Source: Solirubrobacteraceae bacterium (GTDB lineage Bacteria; Actinomycetota; Thermoleophilia; Solirubrobacterales; Solirubrobacteraceae). Taken from it: 64,000 nucleotides of DNA. Positions 24,748 to 32,498 of the stretch are shown one piece after another (within the stretch, counting starts at the first letter, position 1; each line of letters opens with the position of its first letter). The notes beneath the pieces were generated by a model. The model ran no database searches. It saw only the letters and a program-made list of their open reading frames with translations, and was not told the origin of the DNA. Location: assembly GCA_030447505.1 (NCBI GenBank), contig JAUJOT010000002.1, forward strand, positions 558,001 to 622,000, written 5' to 3'. Position numbers and translations under genes: made by a program.

Positions 24748-25604
24748 GGCGGCGTCCCGATCCGCGCGATCCGTCGCACGCAGACGAACGCGACGACCTG
24801 CAGCGCAAGCGCCAGCGCGACCATCGCAGCCGTCAGCGGCGCCGAGGCCAGGGCGAGCACGAAGCCCGGCTGCGCGAGCTCGCCGAGCGCCAGGCCGGCG
24901 GCCGGCAGGCCGGTCACGAGCAGCGCGGTGAAGCGTGCCTGCGCCGTCGCCGAGCGCGCATCGGCGACAACGCGCCCGCGCTGCTCGAGGGCGGCGGCGA
25001 GGTCGCGCAGCAGCGTCGCGAGGTCGCCGCCGGAGTCGCGCTGCAGCAGCACGGCGGCGGCGAGCGTGTCGAGCGGCCCGTGACCGGCGCGCTGGGCGAG
25101 CGCGCGCAGGACGTCCTCGGTGCGCTCGCCGAGCTCGAGCGCCGCGGCGACGAGGCGCAGCTCCTCCCCCGCCGGCCCGGTCACGCCGCCGCCGCCCGCG
25201 GCGGCCGTCAGCGCGCCGCGGACGGACTGGCCGCCGGCGAGCGCGTCGGCGACGGCGCGGGCGATCGCGGGCGCCCCCGCCGCGACGGCGACAGCGCGGC
25301 GGCGGCGGCGCATCCGCACGACGAAGCGCGCCGCCCACGGAGCAGCCGCCCCGAGCACGAGCCCCGCCCACGGGCCTGCGACGAGCCAGCCGGCGCCGAG
25401 CAGCGAGAGCGCGCCGAGTGCCGCGACGCGCCGCCGCTCGGGGCTCGTCGGCTCGCGTCCCGAGCGCACGACGTCGAGCGCCGGGGCGAGCCACGCGCGG
25501 ATCGGGCGCACGACGCGCTGCTCGTCGACGGCGGCGATCGCCTCCCACGCGGCGAGCACGGCACAGACGCCGGCCAGGCCGGCGAGCAGCACCGCGCCGG
25601 TCAC
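24744..25604 (-). CDS. Second-locus TadB-type F-domain protein
   Basis: The GTG at 25604 (VTGAVLLAGLAGVCAV) overlaps the tadA-type stop by 4 bases. The 286-residue protein has N-terminal and central hydrophobic segments, the F-domain core PAIARAVADALAGGQSVRGAL and QRDSGGDLATLLRDLAAAL, and C-terminal helices (LTAAMVALALALQVVAFVCV). Unlike its counterpart in the first locus it has no vWA domain. It should pair with the TadC-type protein as platform for the second TadA. Confidence 0.88.
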   Translation of the reverse strand: MTGAVLLAGLAGVCAVLAAWEAIAAVDEQRVVRPIRAWLAPALDVVRSGREPTSPERRRVAALGALSLLGAGWLVAGPWAGLVLGAAAPWAARFVVRMRRRRRAVAVAAGAPAIARAVADALAGGQSVRGALTAAAGGGGVTGPAGEELRLVAAALELGERTEDVLRALAQRAGHGPLDTLAAAVLLQRDSGGDLATLLRDLAAALEQRGRVVADARSATAQARFTALLVTGLPAAGLALGELAQPGFVLALASAPLTAAMVALALALQVVAFVCVRRIARIGTPP

Positions 25605-26803
25605 GCCGCCTGCGCCTGCGACAGCCGCAGCGCGAGTGCGGAGCCGAGCGGTGCGCGCCAGGTCGGGCGCCCGTCGCGGAGCGCGTACAGCTCCCGCGTG
25701 GCCGCGCCGCCCGCGACCCGCACGACCTCGCTCACGGCGACCACGCAGCGCGCGCCGGCTGGCATCCGCGCCTGGTGGACGACGAGGTCCAGCGCGCCCG
25801 CGACCTGCTCGCGAACCGCCTCGTGCGGCAGGCCCAGCCCGGCCATCAGCGCAAGCGTCTCGACGCGCCGCAGCGCCTCCTCCGGCGAGCCCGCGTGGAC
25901 CGTCGACAGCGAGCCGTCGTGGCCGCTGGACATCGCGCTCAGCATGTCGAGCGCCTCGGCGCCGCGCACCTCGCCGACGACGATGCGGTCCGGTCGCATC
26001 CGCAGCGCGTTGCGCACGAGCCGGCGCACCGTCACCTCGCCGCGACCCTCCAGCGAGGCCGGGCGCGCCTCGAGCCGGACGACGTGGGCGTGGCGCAGGC
26101 GCAGCTCGGCCGCGTCCTCGACCGTCACGATGCGCTCGCCGGCGCCGATGAACTCCGTCAGCGCGTTGAGCGTCGTCGTCTTGCCCGAGCCCGTGCCGCC
26201 GCTGATCAGGATGTTGCAGCGTGCCCGCACGGCGCTTGCGAGCAGATCGCGCAGCGGCGCCGCCCAGGTGCCGTTGGCGACGAGATCGTCGGGCCCGAAG
26301 CCGCGCGGGCGAAAGCGGCGGATCGTCAGGATCGAGCCGTCGAGCGCCAGCGGCGCGACGACGACGTTGACCCTCGATCCGTCGGGCAGCCTCGCGTCGC
26401 ACAGCGGCTCGGCCTCGTCGACGCGGCGCCCGAGCGGCGCGAGGATCCGTTCGATCGCGTGGCGCAGCTCCGCCTCGCCGCCGAACTGCGCCCCGGTCGG
26501 CTCGATCCGCCCGCCGCGCTCGACCCAGACCTGGCCGGGACCGTTGACCATCACCTCGTCGACCGTCGGATCGCCGAGCAGCGGCTCGAGCGGGCCCAGC
26601 CCGAACGAGCGCTCCGCGACGCGCGCGGCGAGCCGCGCGCGGGCGTCGTCGTCGAGCAGGCCCGCCTCGCGGTCGACGAGCGCGCGGATGCGCTCGTGCA
26701 GGTCACCCGCCGTGCCGTGCCTGCCGGCCTCGGCGAGCAGGCGGTCGCGCAGCGCGCCGGCGAGCGCGTCGAACGCGTCGTCGCGGGCGTGGTCGTGCTC
26801 CAT
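25601..26803 (-). CDS. Second-locus TadA/CpaF-type ATPase
   Basis: 400 residues, with the TadA family segments DPTVDEVMVNGPGQVWVE (about 78-95), DARLPDGSRVNVVVAPL, Walker A GGTGSGKTT at 202-210, TVEDAAELRLRHAHVV, and RPDRIVVGEVRGAEALDMLS. It is shorter at the N-terminus than the first-locus TadA. It opens the second operon (tadA-tadB-tadC) and is preceded by the G-tract element described at 26811-26842. Confidence 0.94.
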   Translation of the reverse strand: MEHDHARDDAFDALAGALRDRLLAEAGRHGTAGDLHERIRALVDREAGLLDDDARARLAARVAERSFGLGPLEPLLGDPTVDEVMVNGPGQVWVERGGRIEPTGAQFGGEAELRHAIERILAPLGRRVDEAEPLCDARLPDGSRVNVVVAPLALDGSILTIRRFRPRGFGPDDLVANGTWAAPLRDLLASAVRARCNILISGGTGSGKTTTLNALTEFIGAGERIVTVEDAAELRLRHAHVVRLEARPASLEGRGEVTVRRLVRNALRMRPDRIVVGEVRGAEALDMLSAMSSGHDGSLSTVHAGSPEEALRRVETLALMAGLGLPHEAVREQVAGALDLVVHQARMPAGARCVVAVSEVVRVAGGAATRELYALRDGRPTWRAPLGSALALRLSQAQAA

Positions 26804-26810
26804 GCCTCAG

Positions 26811-26842
26811 ATAGGGCGCGGCACAGCGCGATTCGCCCCCCC
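26811..26842 (-). promoter_or_regulatory. G-tract bipartite element upstream of the second tadA
   Basis: On the minus strand GGGGGGGCGAA is followed after 12-13 bases by GCGCCCTA, the latter ending 8 bases before the ATG. Two further copies precede the kinase and regulator genes at the same distance from their starts. It looks like a promoter or a regulator-binding site. Confidence 0.6.
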
Positions 26843-26879
26843 GCCGGCTCCGCTGCTCTTGCGGTCTTCGATCAGGCGG

Positions 26880-27130
26880 CTACGGCCACTCGATCGGCGC
26901 CGGCGGAAGCGGAGCCGCCTCGAACGGCGGGTAGACGCTGCCGAACGGCTGGTGGTCTGAGCACGTCGGCGAGTCGTAATCCGGCAGGCACGGGTTGCTG
27001 AGCGCCAGCGTCGCCGACCCGTGGGGCCTTCCACATGAGGTGCTCCTGCGCGCTCGTCATGCCGTCTCCGTCGTAGTCGCTGCCGCCGTCGCCGCCGTCG
27101 AGCGCGTTGGGGTAGGGCCGCTTGCCGGCA
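26880..27130 (-). pseudogene. Remnant of an EF-hand-type secreted protein
   Basis: Between cpaB2 and tadA2 the minus strand reads GKRPYPNALDGGDGG, then SDYDGDGMTSAQEHLMWKA, an EF-hand/dockerin-like calcium loop (DxDGDGxxxxxE). After a frameshift at about 27020 a second frame continues LALSNPCLPDYDSPTCSDH and PFGSVYPPFEAAP to a stop at 26882-26880, with amino-acid composition of a real protein rather than noise. No start is visible upstream. This is the C-terminal end of a gene that lost its 5' part and suffered an indel. Family unknown. Confidence 0.6.
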
Positions 27131-27164
27131 TCGGTGGACGCTTGCCGACGAGACGGCCTGCGTG

Positions 27165-27863
27165 CTACGGAAGCTCGGGCATCATCCGCAGCCCGCCGCG
27201 ACCGCGGCTGCGGTCGCCGATCGCGCGCGGCAGCAGGCGCAGCTCACGGGCGAAGTCCTGTACCGCCGCGAGATACACGGCCTGGCGCAGCGTCACCCGC
27301 AGCGATGCCGCGACACGCGGCCCCGGAGCGCCCTTGCCGACCGAGGCGTCGTCGCCCGTGAGCTCCGTCGCCGCGATCACCTCGACGTCCTCGAGCGCGA
27401 GCAGCGCCGCGCCCGGCAGGTCTGCGCGCGGCTCGGGCGTGACGAGCACATCGACGCGGCTGCCGGCGACGACGAGCTGCGGCGCTGCGAGCGCGACGAC
27501 CTGGGCGACGCGCTCGCCGCGTCGCACCGGCGCGCCGGCCGGTCGTGGCTCTTCTTCGCCGATCATCCCGGCCGTCAGGTCGCTGCCGGCGGGGATCGGG
27601 ACGCGGGCGCGCTGGCCGACGAGCTGCTGCGGGTCGCCGATCGCGCTGCGCGGCGCGAAGCGCTCGGGCACGCGGCGGACCGCGAGGGCGCGCTCGGGCA
27701 CGCGCTGGCCGGCGCCGATCGGCTCGTGAGCCACGACGACGTCGACGAGCCCGCCGACGCGGCGCTCGAGCGCGGCCTCGCGGCCGGCGACGTTGAACGC
27801 GGCCAGGCCGCCGAGCACGAGCGCCAGGCCGCCGAGCACCAGCGCGCGACGGCGGCGGCTCAC
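27165..27863 (-). CDS. CpaB/RcpC-like protein of the second Tad locus
   Basis: The GTG at 27863 overlaps the kinase stop by 4 bases and gives 232 residues. A basic start and one membrane helix (ALVLGGLALVLGGLAAF) precede a SAF-type domain (VDVVVAHEPIGAGQRVPERAL), then IPAGSDLTAGMIG and a segment VVAGSRVDVLVTPE, matching the RcpC layout. It ends with a 40-residue Arg-rich tail. It is separated from tadA2 by the EF-hand remnant. Confidence 0.82.
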   Translation of the reverse strand: MSRRRRALVLGGLALVLGGLAAFNVAGREAALERRVGGLVDVVVAHEPIGAGQRVPERALAVRRVPERFAPRSAIGDPQQLVGQRARVPIPAGSDLTAGMIGEEEPRPAGAPVRRGERVAQVVALAAPQLVVAGSRVDVLVTPEPRADLPGAALLALEDVEVIAATELTGDDASVGKGAPGPRVAASLRVTLRQAVYLAAVQDFARELRLLPRAIGDRSRGRGGLRMMPELP

Positions 27864-28579
27864 GGCGGCCGCCGCACGAGCGGCAGCTCGAGGCCGACCC
27901 GCGTTCCGCGCGGCGCCGACGCCGCCACGAGCCGCCCGCGGTGGCGCTCGGCGATCTGCGCCGCGATCGCCAGCCCGCGCCCGCGCCGCCCGCGCCCGCC
28001 GCGGGCGCGCCGCGTCAGCTGCGCAAGCGAGACGGGCAGCCCCGGCCCCTCGTCGATGACCTCGATGCACACGTGCTGCGCGCCGACGAAGCGCGCCGTG
28101 AGCTCGATGCGGCCCGGACCGTGCTCGAGCGCGTTGGCGATCAGGTTCGAGATCGCCTGCGCGAGGCGCAGGCGGTCGCCGACGATCCTCGTCCCGGGCA
28201 GCACGCATCCGAGCAGCACTCTGCTCTCGAAGGCGCAGGCGACCGCCTCCCAGCTGTCGAACTGCTCCTCCATCAGCTCGGCGACCTCGACCGGCTCCTC
28301 GCGCTCGAGGATCCGCCGCCCACTGCGCGCGGCGGCGAAGTCGTCGAGCGCGAGGCCGGCCCGGCGCAGCTCGTGGTCGAGCGTCGCCAGGCGCTCGGGC
28401 GGCGCCTCGCGCCGGCGCTCCATCGTCGCGAGGCCGAGGCGTACGGCGGTCAGCGGGCCGCGCAGCTCATGGCAGGCGCGCGCGACGAGCTCGCGGCGGC
28501 GGCGCAGCTCGAACGCGGCGAGCACGGCGAGCGCAAAGCCGGCGGCTGCCAGCGCCCAGGGGAGGATGCTCGTGGCCAT
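27860..28579 (-). CDS. Sensor histidine kinase, short membrane-bound form
   Basis: 239 residues: one N-terminal membrane helix (LPWALAAAGFALAVLAAF) and no extracytoplasmic sensor domain, an H-box with phosphoacceptor His37 in ARACHELRGPLTAVRL, then an HATPase domain with the N-box NLIANALEHG, G1 VIDEGPGLP and G2 RRGRGLAIAAQIAERH. It probably phosphorylates the OmpR-type regulator encoded 51 bases upstream. Because it has almost nothing outside the membrane, it likely senses through a partner or the membrane. It has its own G-tract element. Confidence 0.9.
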   Translation of the reverse strand: MATSILPWALAAAGFALAVLAAFELRRRRELVARACHELRGPLTAVRLGLATMERRREAPPERLATLDHELRRAGLALDDFAAARSGRRILEREEPVEVAELMEEQFDSWEAVACAFESRVLLGCVLPGTRIVGDRLRLAQAISNLIANALEHGPGRIELTARFVGAQHVCIEVIDEGPGLPVSLAQLTRRARGGRGRRGRGLAIAAQIAERHRGRLVAASAPRGTRVGLELPLVRRPP

Positions 28580-28587
28580 GTGCTCGT

Positions 28588-28621
28588 AGTAGGCGCCGCG
28601 CGCAAGAAGTTCGCCCCCCCC
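28588..28621 (-). promoter_or_regulatory. G-tract bipartite element upstream of the histidine kinase
   Basis: GGGGGGGGCGAA (eight G), 13 bases, then GCGCCTACT ending 8 bases before the ATG at 28579. Same arrangement as the elements before tadA2 and the OmpR-type regulator. Confidence 0.6.
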
Positions 28622-28630
28622 TCGTCGCGC

Positions 28631-29383
28631 TCAGGCGATCAATCGCTCGTCGACCGCCGCCATGCGCGCCGGCGGCGCGTCCAGCAGCCGGTAGCCGACC
28701 CCCCACACGTTGACCACGTACCGCTCGCCGTGGGCGCCGAGCTTGTGGCGCAGCCGGCAGGCGTGCGAATCGAGCGTTCGCGTCGAGCCGCGCGAGCGGT
28801 AGCCCCAGATCGTCCGCAACAGCTCCTCCTTGGTGAAGACCCGCGTCGGGTCGGAGACGAGCGTGCGCAGCAGCGCGAACTCCTTCTGCGACAGCGCGAC
28901 GCGGTCGCCGTGCAGGCGCACCTCGCGCGACGGCGGGTCGACCTCGAGGGGCCCGGCTCGCAGGTGGCCGTGTGAGGGACGGTGATCGGCGCGGCGCAGC
29001 AGCGCCGCGATGCGGCCGCGCAGCTCGGGGTAGGAGAAAGGCTTGCAGACGTAGTCGTCCGCGCCGCGATCGAAGCCGCGGACACGGTCGAGCTCCGTCG
29101 CGCGGCCGCTGATGACCATCAGCGGCATCTCGGGGTTGATCCGGCTCGCCACGCCGTCGGCGCTGCGCACGCGGCGCAGCAGCTCGAGGCCGCTGCCGTC
29201 GGGCAGGCCGACGTCGACGAGCGCGATGTCGGGAAACCTGCGCTCGATCAGGCTCAGCCCGACCGCTGCGCAGTCCGCGACGAGCAGGTCGTAGCCGTCG
29301 GCGGAGAGGTTGTCGGCGAGGAACGTGCGCGTCGCGTCGTCGTCCTCGACGACGAGGATCGTGGAGGGTTCGTCGTTCGTCAT
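28631..29383 (-). CDS. OmpR/PhoB-type response regulator
   Basis: 250 residues. The receiver domain has the acidic pair in VVEDDDATRT, phosphoacceptor Asp57 (ALVDVGLPDG), Ser/Thr in VISGRA and Lys in DDYVCKPFSYPEL. The C-terminal winged helix is typical (VALSQKEFALLRTLV, TKEELLRTIWGYRSR, then RTLDSHACRLRHKL and VWGVGYRLL). The last ~20 residues form a short extra tail. It precedes the kinase with 51 bases between them and likely controls the second Tad locus. Start ATG 29383. Confidence 0.94.
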   Translation of the reverse strand: MTNDEPSTILVVEDDDATRTFLADNLSADGYDLLVADCAAVGLSLIERRFPDIALVDVGLPDGSGLELLRRVRSADGVASRINPEMPLMVISGRATELDRVRGFDRGADDYVCKPFSYPELRGRIAALLRRADHRPSHGHLRAGPLEVDPPSREVRLHGDRVALSQKEFALLRTLVSDPTRVFTKEELLRTIWGYRSRGSTRTLDSHACRLRHKLGAHGERYVVNVWGVGYRLLDAPPARMAAVDERLIA

Positions 29384-29388
29384 GTCCC

Positions 29389-29422
29389 TAAGAGGCGCGA
29401 AGTGGCGAAGGTTCGCCCCCCC
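29389..29422 (-). promoter_or_regulatory. G-tract bipartite element upstream of the OmpR-type regulator
   Basis: GGGGGGGCGAA, 13 bases, then GCGCCTCTTA ending 5 bases before the ATG at 29383. Third copy of the element in this locus; if the regulator binds it, this one would give autoregulation. Confidence 0.6.
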
Positions 29423-29506
29423 GGCGGCGCGAGGGCGGCCACCGGGTGCAACTTCACGTGCACCGGGCCGCGCGAGCAGGAGTCGTGCCTAGGATGCCGA
29501 CGCGTC

Positions 29507-29974
29507 ATGGACGAGACCCAACGACGCGGCAACTATGACTCGGGGGAGGACTTCGTTCTCGAGTACGGGGAGCTGCGCTTCACCTTCAACGAGCGCGACT
29601 TCGGCGAGCGTTGCGAACAGGCGGCTCTGAAGCTGGGCTTCGTCCACGGCCGGCTCGGCGAGAACGAGCTCGACGATCTCGTCAACCTGTCCGTCAACGG
29701 CGAGATCCAGGCGCCCGCCTCGGCTCTGGGCGAGCACGTCAACGACTGCTGGCCCGAGCTCTGCGGCCCGTCGGACCGCTCGCTCGTGCACTGGCTGCGG
29801 CGCCTCGTCTTTCGCTCCGCCTGGCTTGATCAGCGCGTCAAGGAGGGCGAGCTCGACATCGCGTTCTGCGTCGACACGCAGACCTTCGGCTACGTCCAGC
29901 CCGATCGCGGCGGCGAGGCGATCGAGCTCTCACCCGAGCCCTCCTGGGACCGGGTCGCGTACATGCCGCGCTGA
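29507..29974 (+). CDS. Hypothetical protein, 155 residues
   Basis: The ATG at 29507 gives an acidic, soluble protein starting MDETQRRGNYDSGEDF, with FTFNERDFGERCEQAALKLGF, ELDDLVNLSVNGEI, SLVHWLRRLVFRSAWLDQRV and a C-terminal YVQPDRGGEAIEL. It has no signal peptide, no membrane helix and no family I recognise. It is a single-gene unit between the divergent regulator and the convergent rho gene. Coding composition supports it being real; the frame extends upstream to 28982 only as antisense of the regulator. Confidence 0.65.
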   Translation: MDETQRRGNYDSGEDFVLEYGELRFTFNERDFGERCEQAALKLGFVHGRLGENELDDLVNLSVNGEIQAPASALGEHVNDCWPELCGPSDRSLVHWLRRLVFRSAWLDQRVKEGELDIAFCVDTQTFGYVQPDRGGEAIELSPEPSWDRVAYMPR

Positions 29975-30090
29975 GCGCCGGTCCCGACGCATCTCGAAGA
30001 GCCTCTTGAGAGCTGCGGGCGCCGTCGGCCCCAGGCTCGTTCGAGCGAGAGCAGCGTGCGGAATATCCCGACCGCGACGACGCAGTGCGC

Positions 30091-31530
30091 CTAACCGATC
30101 GCGGCGGCGCGGGCCTCGGCGATCGCCTCGGCGCCCTTCTCGCCGACGAGCAGCTCGGCGCGGATCGTCGCGCTTCTGGTCAGGTCGAGCGCGGGGACCC
30201 GGCCGCTCGCGGTCAGCGTGGCGTCGAGTGCGATCACGGTCGTCTCGCCGCCGAGCGGCTCGTTTGCGGTCGCGACGATCGTCAGCGAGCCGCCGTCGAC
30301 CATGTTGCGCGCGGCCGCCAGCGTGCGGCGGGCGAGCGGCACGGGCACGTATGCGAGCGTGTCGATCAGGACGACGGCGTGGCCGCCGCGCGCGGCGACC
30401 CGGCGGCCGGTCTCGATCGCGCGCTCGATCGCCTGGCCCTGGGCGTCGGGGGCGGCGCCGAGGCCGAGCTCGACGACGGGCTGCAGCGCTCCGGACCTCC
30501 AGTCGCCGATCTCCTCCGGGCGCACGCCCGCCAGCACGACGTTGCACTCGAACTCCTCCTGGCGCGAGAGCGCGGCGGCGAGGCGGCGCAGGGCCTCGGT
30601 CTTGCCGGCGCGCGGCCCGCCGACGATGACGACGCGTGAGCCGCGGCCGAACGGCGTCAGCCACTCGATCGCCTTGAGGGTCGCGTCCTCTTCGTCGAGC
30701 GCGATGCGCTCGGTCGCCCAGCTGCAGGGCAGGTCGTCGTACTTCGTGCCCTCGGCGACCTCGTCGGCCGCGCGGCCGTTGATCGTGTCGACGCGGATCA
30801 GCGACGGGTAGCGCTCCGAGCGGCGCGGCGCGCGCACGGGTCCGCAGACCTCGTCTCCCGAGACGAGCTCGCAGCGGCGCACCTGCGCCGCTGAGATGTA
30901 GACGTCGTCGTCGGAGGGCTCGGGCGCCGAGACGCGGACGAAGCCCGAGCCGTTGGGCAGCAGCTCGACGGTGCCGGTCGCGACGCGCTCCTCGGCGGCG
31001 GGGCTGTCAGCGTCGCGGTCGCGGTCGCGCCCGCGCCCAGCGCGGTCCCGGCCGCCGCGCGACCGAGCGGGCGCAGCCTCGGGTGTGAGCTCGGCCTCGG
31101 CCTCTCCCTCACCCTCCGGCTCGGCCTCGCCGACCTCGATGTCGCCCGGATCGCGGTCGCGCGCACGGCTGCGACCGCGACCGCCGCGGCGCGACCGGCG
31201 TGCGGGCCTCTCGTCGACCTCGGCCTCGGCCTCTCCGACCGCCTCCGCGGGAGCCTCCCCGAGCGCCTCCGCGGGAGCCTCCCCGAGCGCCTCCGCGCGA
31301 GCCTCCCCAACCGCCTCCGCGGGAGCCTCCCCAACCGCCTCGTCGGGACCGGCGGCGTCGAGGTCGGCCTCGGGCGGCCCATCGCCGTTTGCGCCCTGGC
31401 GCTCGATGATCGCCGCGATGAGATCGGCCTTGCGCAGGCGACGGAAGCCGTCCATCCCGAGCTCGGAGGCGATTTCGTGCAGGTCGGCGAGCGGGCTGGA
31501 CTGCAGAGCGGAGCGGGAGATGACGGACAT
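30091..31530 (-). CDS. rho: Divergent transcription termination factor Rho
   Basis: From ATG 31530 the product is 479 residues. A Rho N-terminal helix bundle (SPLADLHEIASELGMDGFRRL, with LRKADLIAAII) is followed by a repetitive acidic GEAPAEAV region, an Arg/Gly/Asp-rich stretch, the RNA-binding domain (GFVRVSAPEPSDDDVYIS) and the ATPase domain with Walker A GGPRAGKTEALRR and Walker B VVLIDTLAY. Compared with E. coli Rho the catalytic IDERPEEV reads AGVRPEEI, and about 25 residues covering the Q-loop region are missing after Walker B; the arginine motif NRSGTR reads TRSATIR. Either a lineage-specific Rho or a paralogue with altered activity. Confidence 0.85.
   Translation of the reverse strand: MSVISRSALQSSPLADLHEIASELGMDGFRRLRKADLIAAIIERQGANGDGPPEADLDAAGPDEAVGEAPAEAVGEARAEALGEAPAEALGEAPAEAVGEAEAEVDERPARRSRRGGRGRSRARDRDPGDIEVGEAEPEGEGEAEAELTPEAAPARSRGGRDRAGRGRDRDRDADSPAAEERVATGTVELLPNGSGFVRVSAPEPSDDDVYISAAQVRRCELVSGDEVCGPVRAPRRSERYPSLIRVDTINGRAADEVAEGTKYDDLPCSWATERIALDEEDATLKAIEWLTPFGRGSRVVIVGGPRAGKTEALRRLAAALSRQEEFECNVVLAGVRPEEIGDWRSGALQPVVELGLGAAPDAQGQAIERAIETGRRVAARGGHAVVLIDTLAYVPVPLARRTLAAARNMVDGGSLTIVATANEPLGGETTVIALDATLTASGRVPALDLTRSATIRAELLVGEKGAEAIAEARAAAIG
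31237..31332. repeat. Four 24-base tandem repeats inside rho
   Basis: Four consecutive 24-base units with a few substitutions, plus a partial fifth, encode an eight-residue repeat (GEAPAEAV/L) in the linker between the Rho N-terminal bundle and its Arg-rich region. Copy number could vary between strains without shifting the frame. Confidence 0.85.
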
Positions 31531-31604
31531 GGCGTCCTCCTGAGGATCTTCGGTGGGCGTCCGGCCGCGTTGGACAGCGGTCGGCGACTCGTATCGACTA
31601 CAAG

Positions 31605-32498
31605 TTATCGCGCGTGACGGATCGCGTCGTCGAGCGCGAGCCGCCCGTCGACCGCGGCGTCGCCGCGCAGCGCGGCCCGCACGGCGAGGAAGTCCGTCAC
31701 CGCCGGCACGTCGTGCACGCGCAGGATGTGCGCCCCCGCGTCGACCCCAGCGCCGATCGCCGCGAGCGTGCCGGCGAGCCGGTCGCGCGGCGCACGGCCG
31801 GTCAGCGCGCCGACGAAGTCCTTGCGCGAGACCGCCAGCAGCAGCGGGCGCCCGAGCTCGTGCAGCGCCTCGAGGCGAGCCAGCAGCGCGATCGTCTGGG
31901 CGGGGGTCTTCGCGAAGTCCGGGCCCGGATCGAGGATCAGCTGCTCGTCGGCCACGCCCTGGTCGCGCGCGAGCTGCATCCGCTCGCGCAGGAAGTCGCA
32001 GACGTCGACGACGACGTCGTCGTAGAGCTCGGGGTCCTGCAGGCGCTGCTTCGGCCGCGCGCGCGTGTGCATGAGCACGAGCGCGGCCCCCGTCCGCGTA
32101 CAGACCGCGGCGAGCTCGGGATCGCGCAGCCCGCTGACGTCGTTGACGATCACGGCGCCGGCGGCGATCGCGGCCGCGGCGACCGGCGGCTTGTAGGTGT
32201 CGACGGAGACCGTCGCGCCGAGCTCGCCGACGATCCGCTGCACGAGCGGCACGACGCGCTCGAGCTCCTCCGCGACCGCGACCGGCGGGCGCAGCGTGAT
32301 CGCCGACTCGCCGCCGACGTCGATGATGTCCGCGCCGGCCTCGATCAGTTCGGCGGCGCGCTGCACGCGCGCGTCGAGGTCCCGCTGCGCGCCGGCGTCC
32401 GAGAACGAGTCCGGCGAGGCGTTGACGATCCCCATCAGCCACGGTCGATCGCCGAGCGCGAGCGCGCAGCCCGCGGCAGCGACCGTGTGGCAGAGCAT
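31605..32498 (-). CDS. folP: Dihydropteroate synthase
   Basis: FolP joins p-aminobenzoate to 6-hydroxymethyl-dihydropterin diphosphate in folate synthesis. The 297-residue TIM-barrel protein has the signature LMGIVNASPDSFSDAG near residue 21, AGADIIDVGGES, VSVDTYKPPVA, IVNDVSGL, LDPGPDFAKT and a C-terminal LRVHDV. All pterin- and sulfonamide-site landmarks are visible. Its ATG at 32498 overlaps the last base of the preceding gene. No other folate genes are adjacent. Confidence 0.95.
   Translation of the reverse strand: MLCHTVAAAGCALALGDRPWLMGIVNASPDSFSDAGAQRDLDARVQRAAELIEAGADIIDVGGESAITLRPPVAVAEELERVVPLVQRIVGELGATVSVDTYKPPVAAAAIAAGAVIVNDVSGLRDPELAAVCTRTGAALVLMHTRARPKQRLQDPELYDDVVVDVCDFLRERMQLARDQGVADEQLILDPGPDFAKTPAQTIALLARLEALHELGRPLLLAVSRKDFVGALTGRAPRDRLAGTLAAIGAGVDAGAHILRVHDVPAVTDFLAVRAALRGDAAVDGRLALDDAIRHAR

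Noticed and set aside
31201-31345. The 24-base repeats as a CRISPR array
   Set aside because: Units are directly adjacent with no spacers and lie in frame inside rho.
30091-32442. A single 783-residue protein joining Rho to upstream sequence
   Set aside because: The upstream part is out-of-frame folP DNA; the conserved Rho N-terminus begins at ATG 31530.
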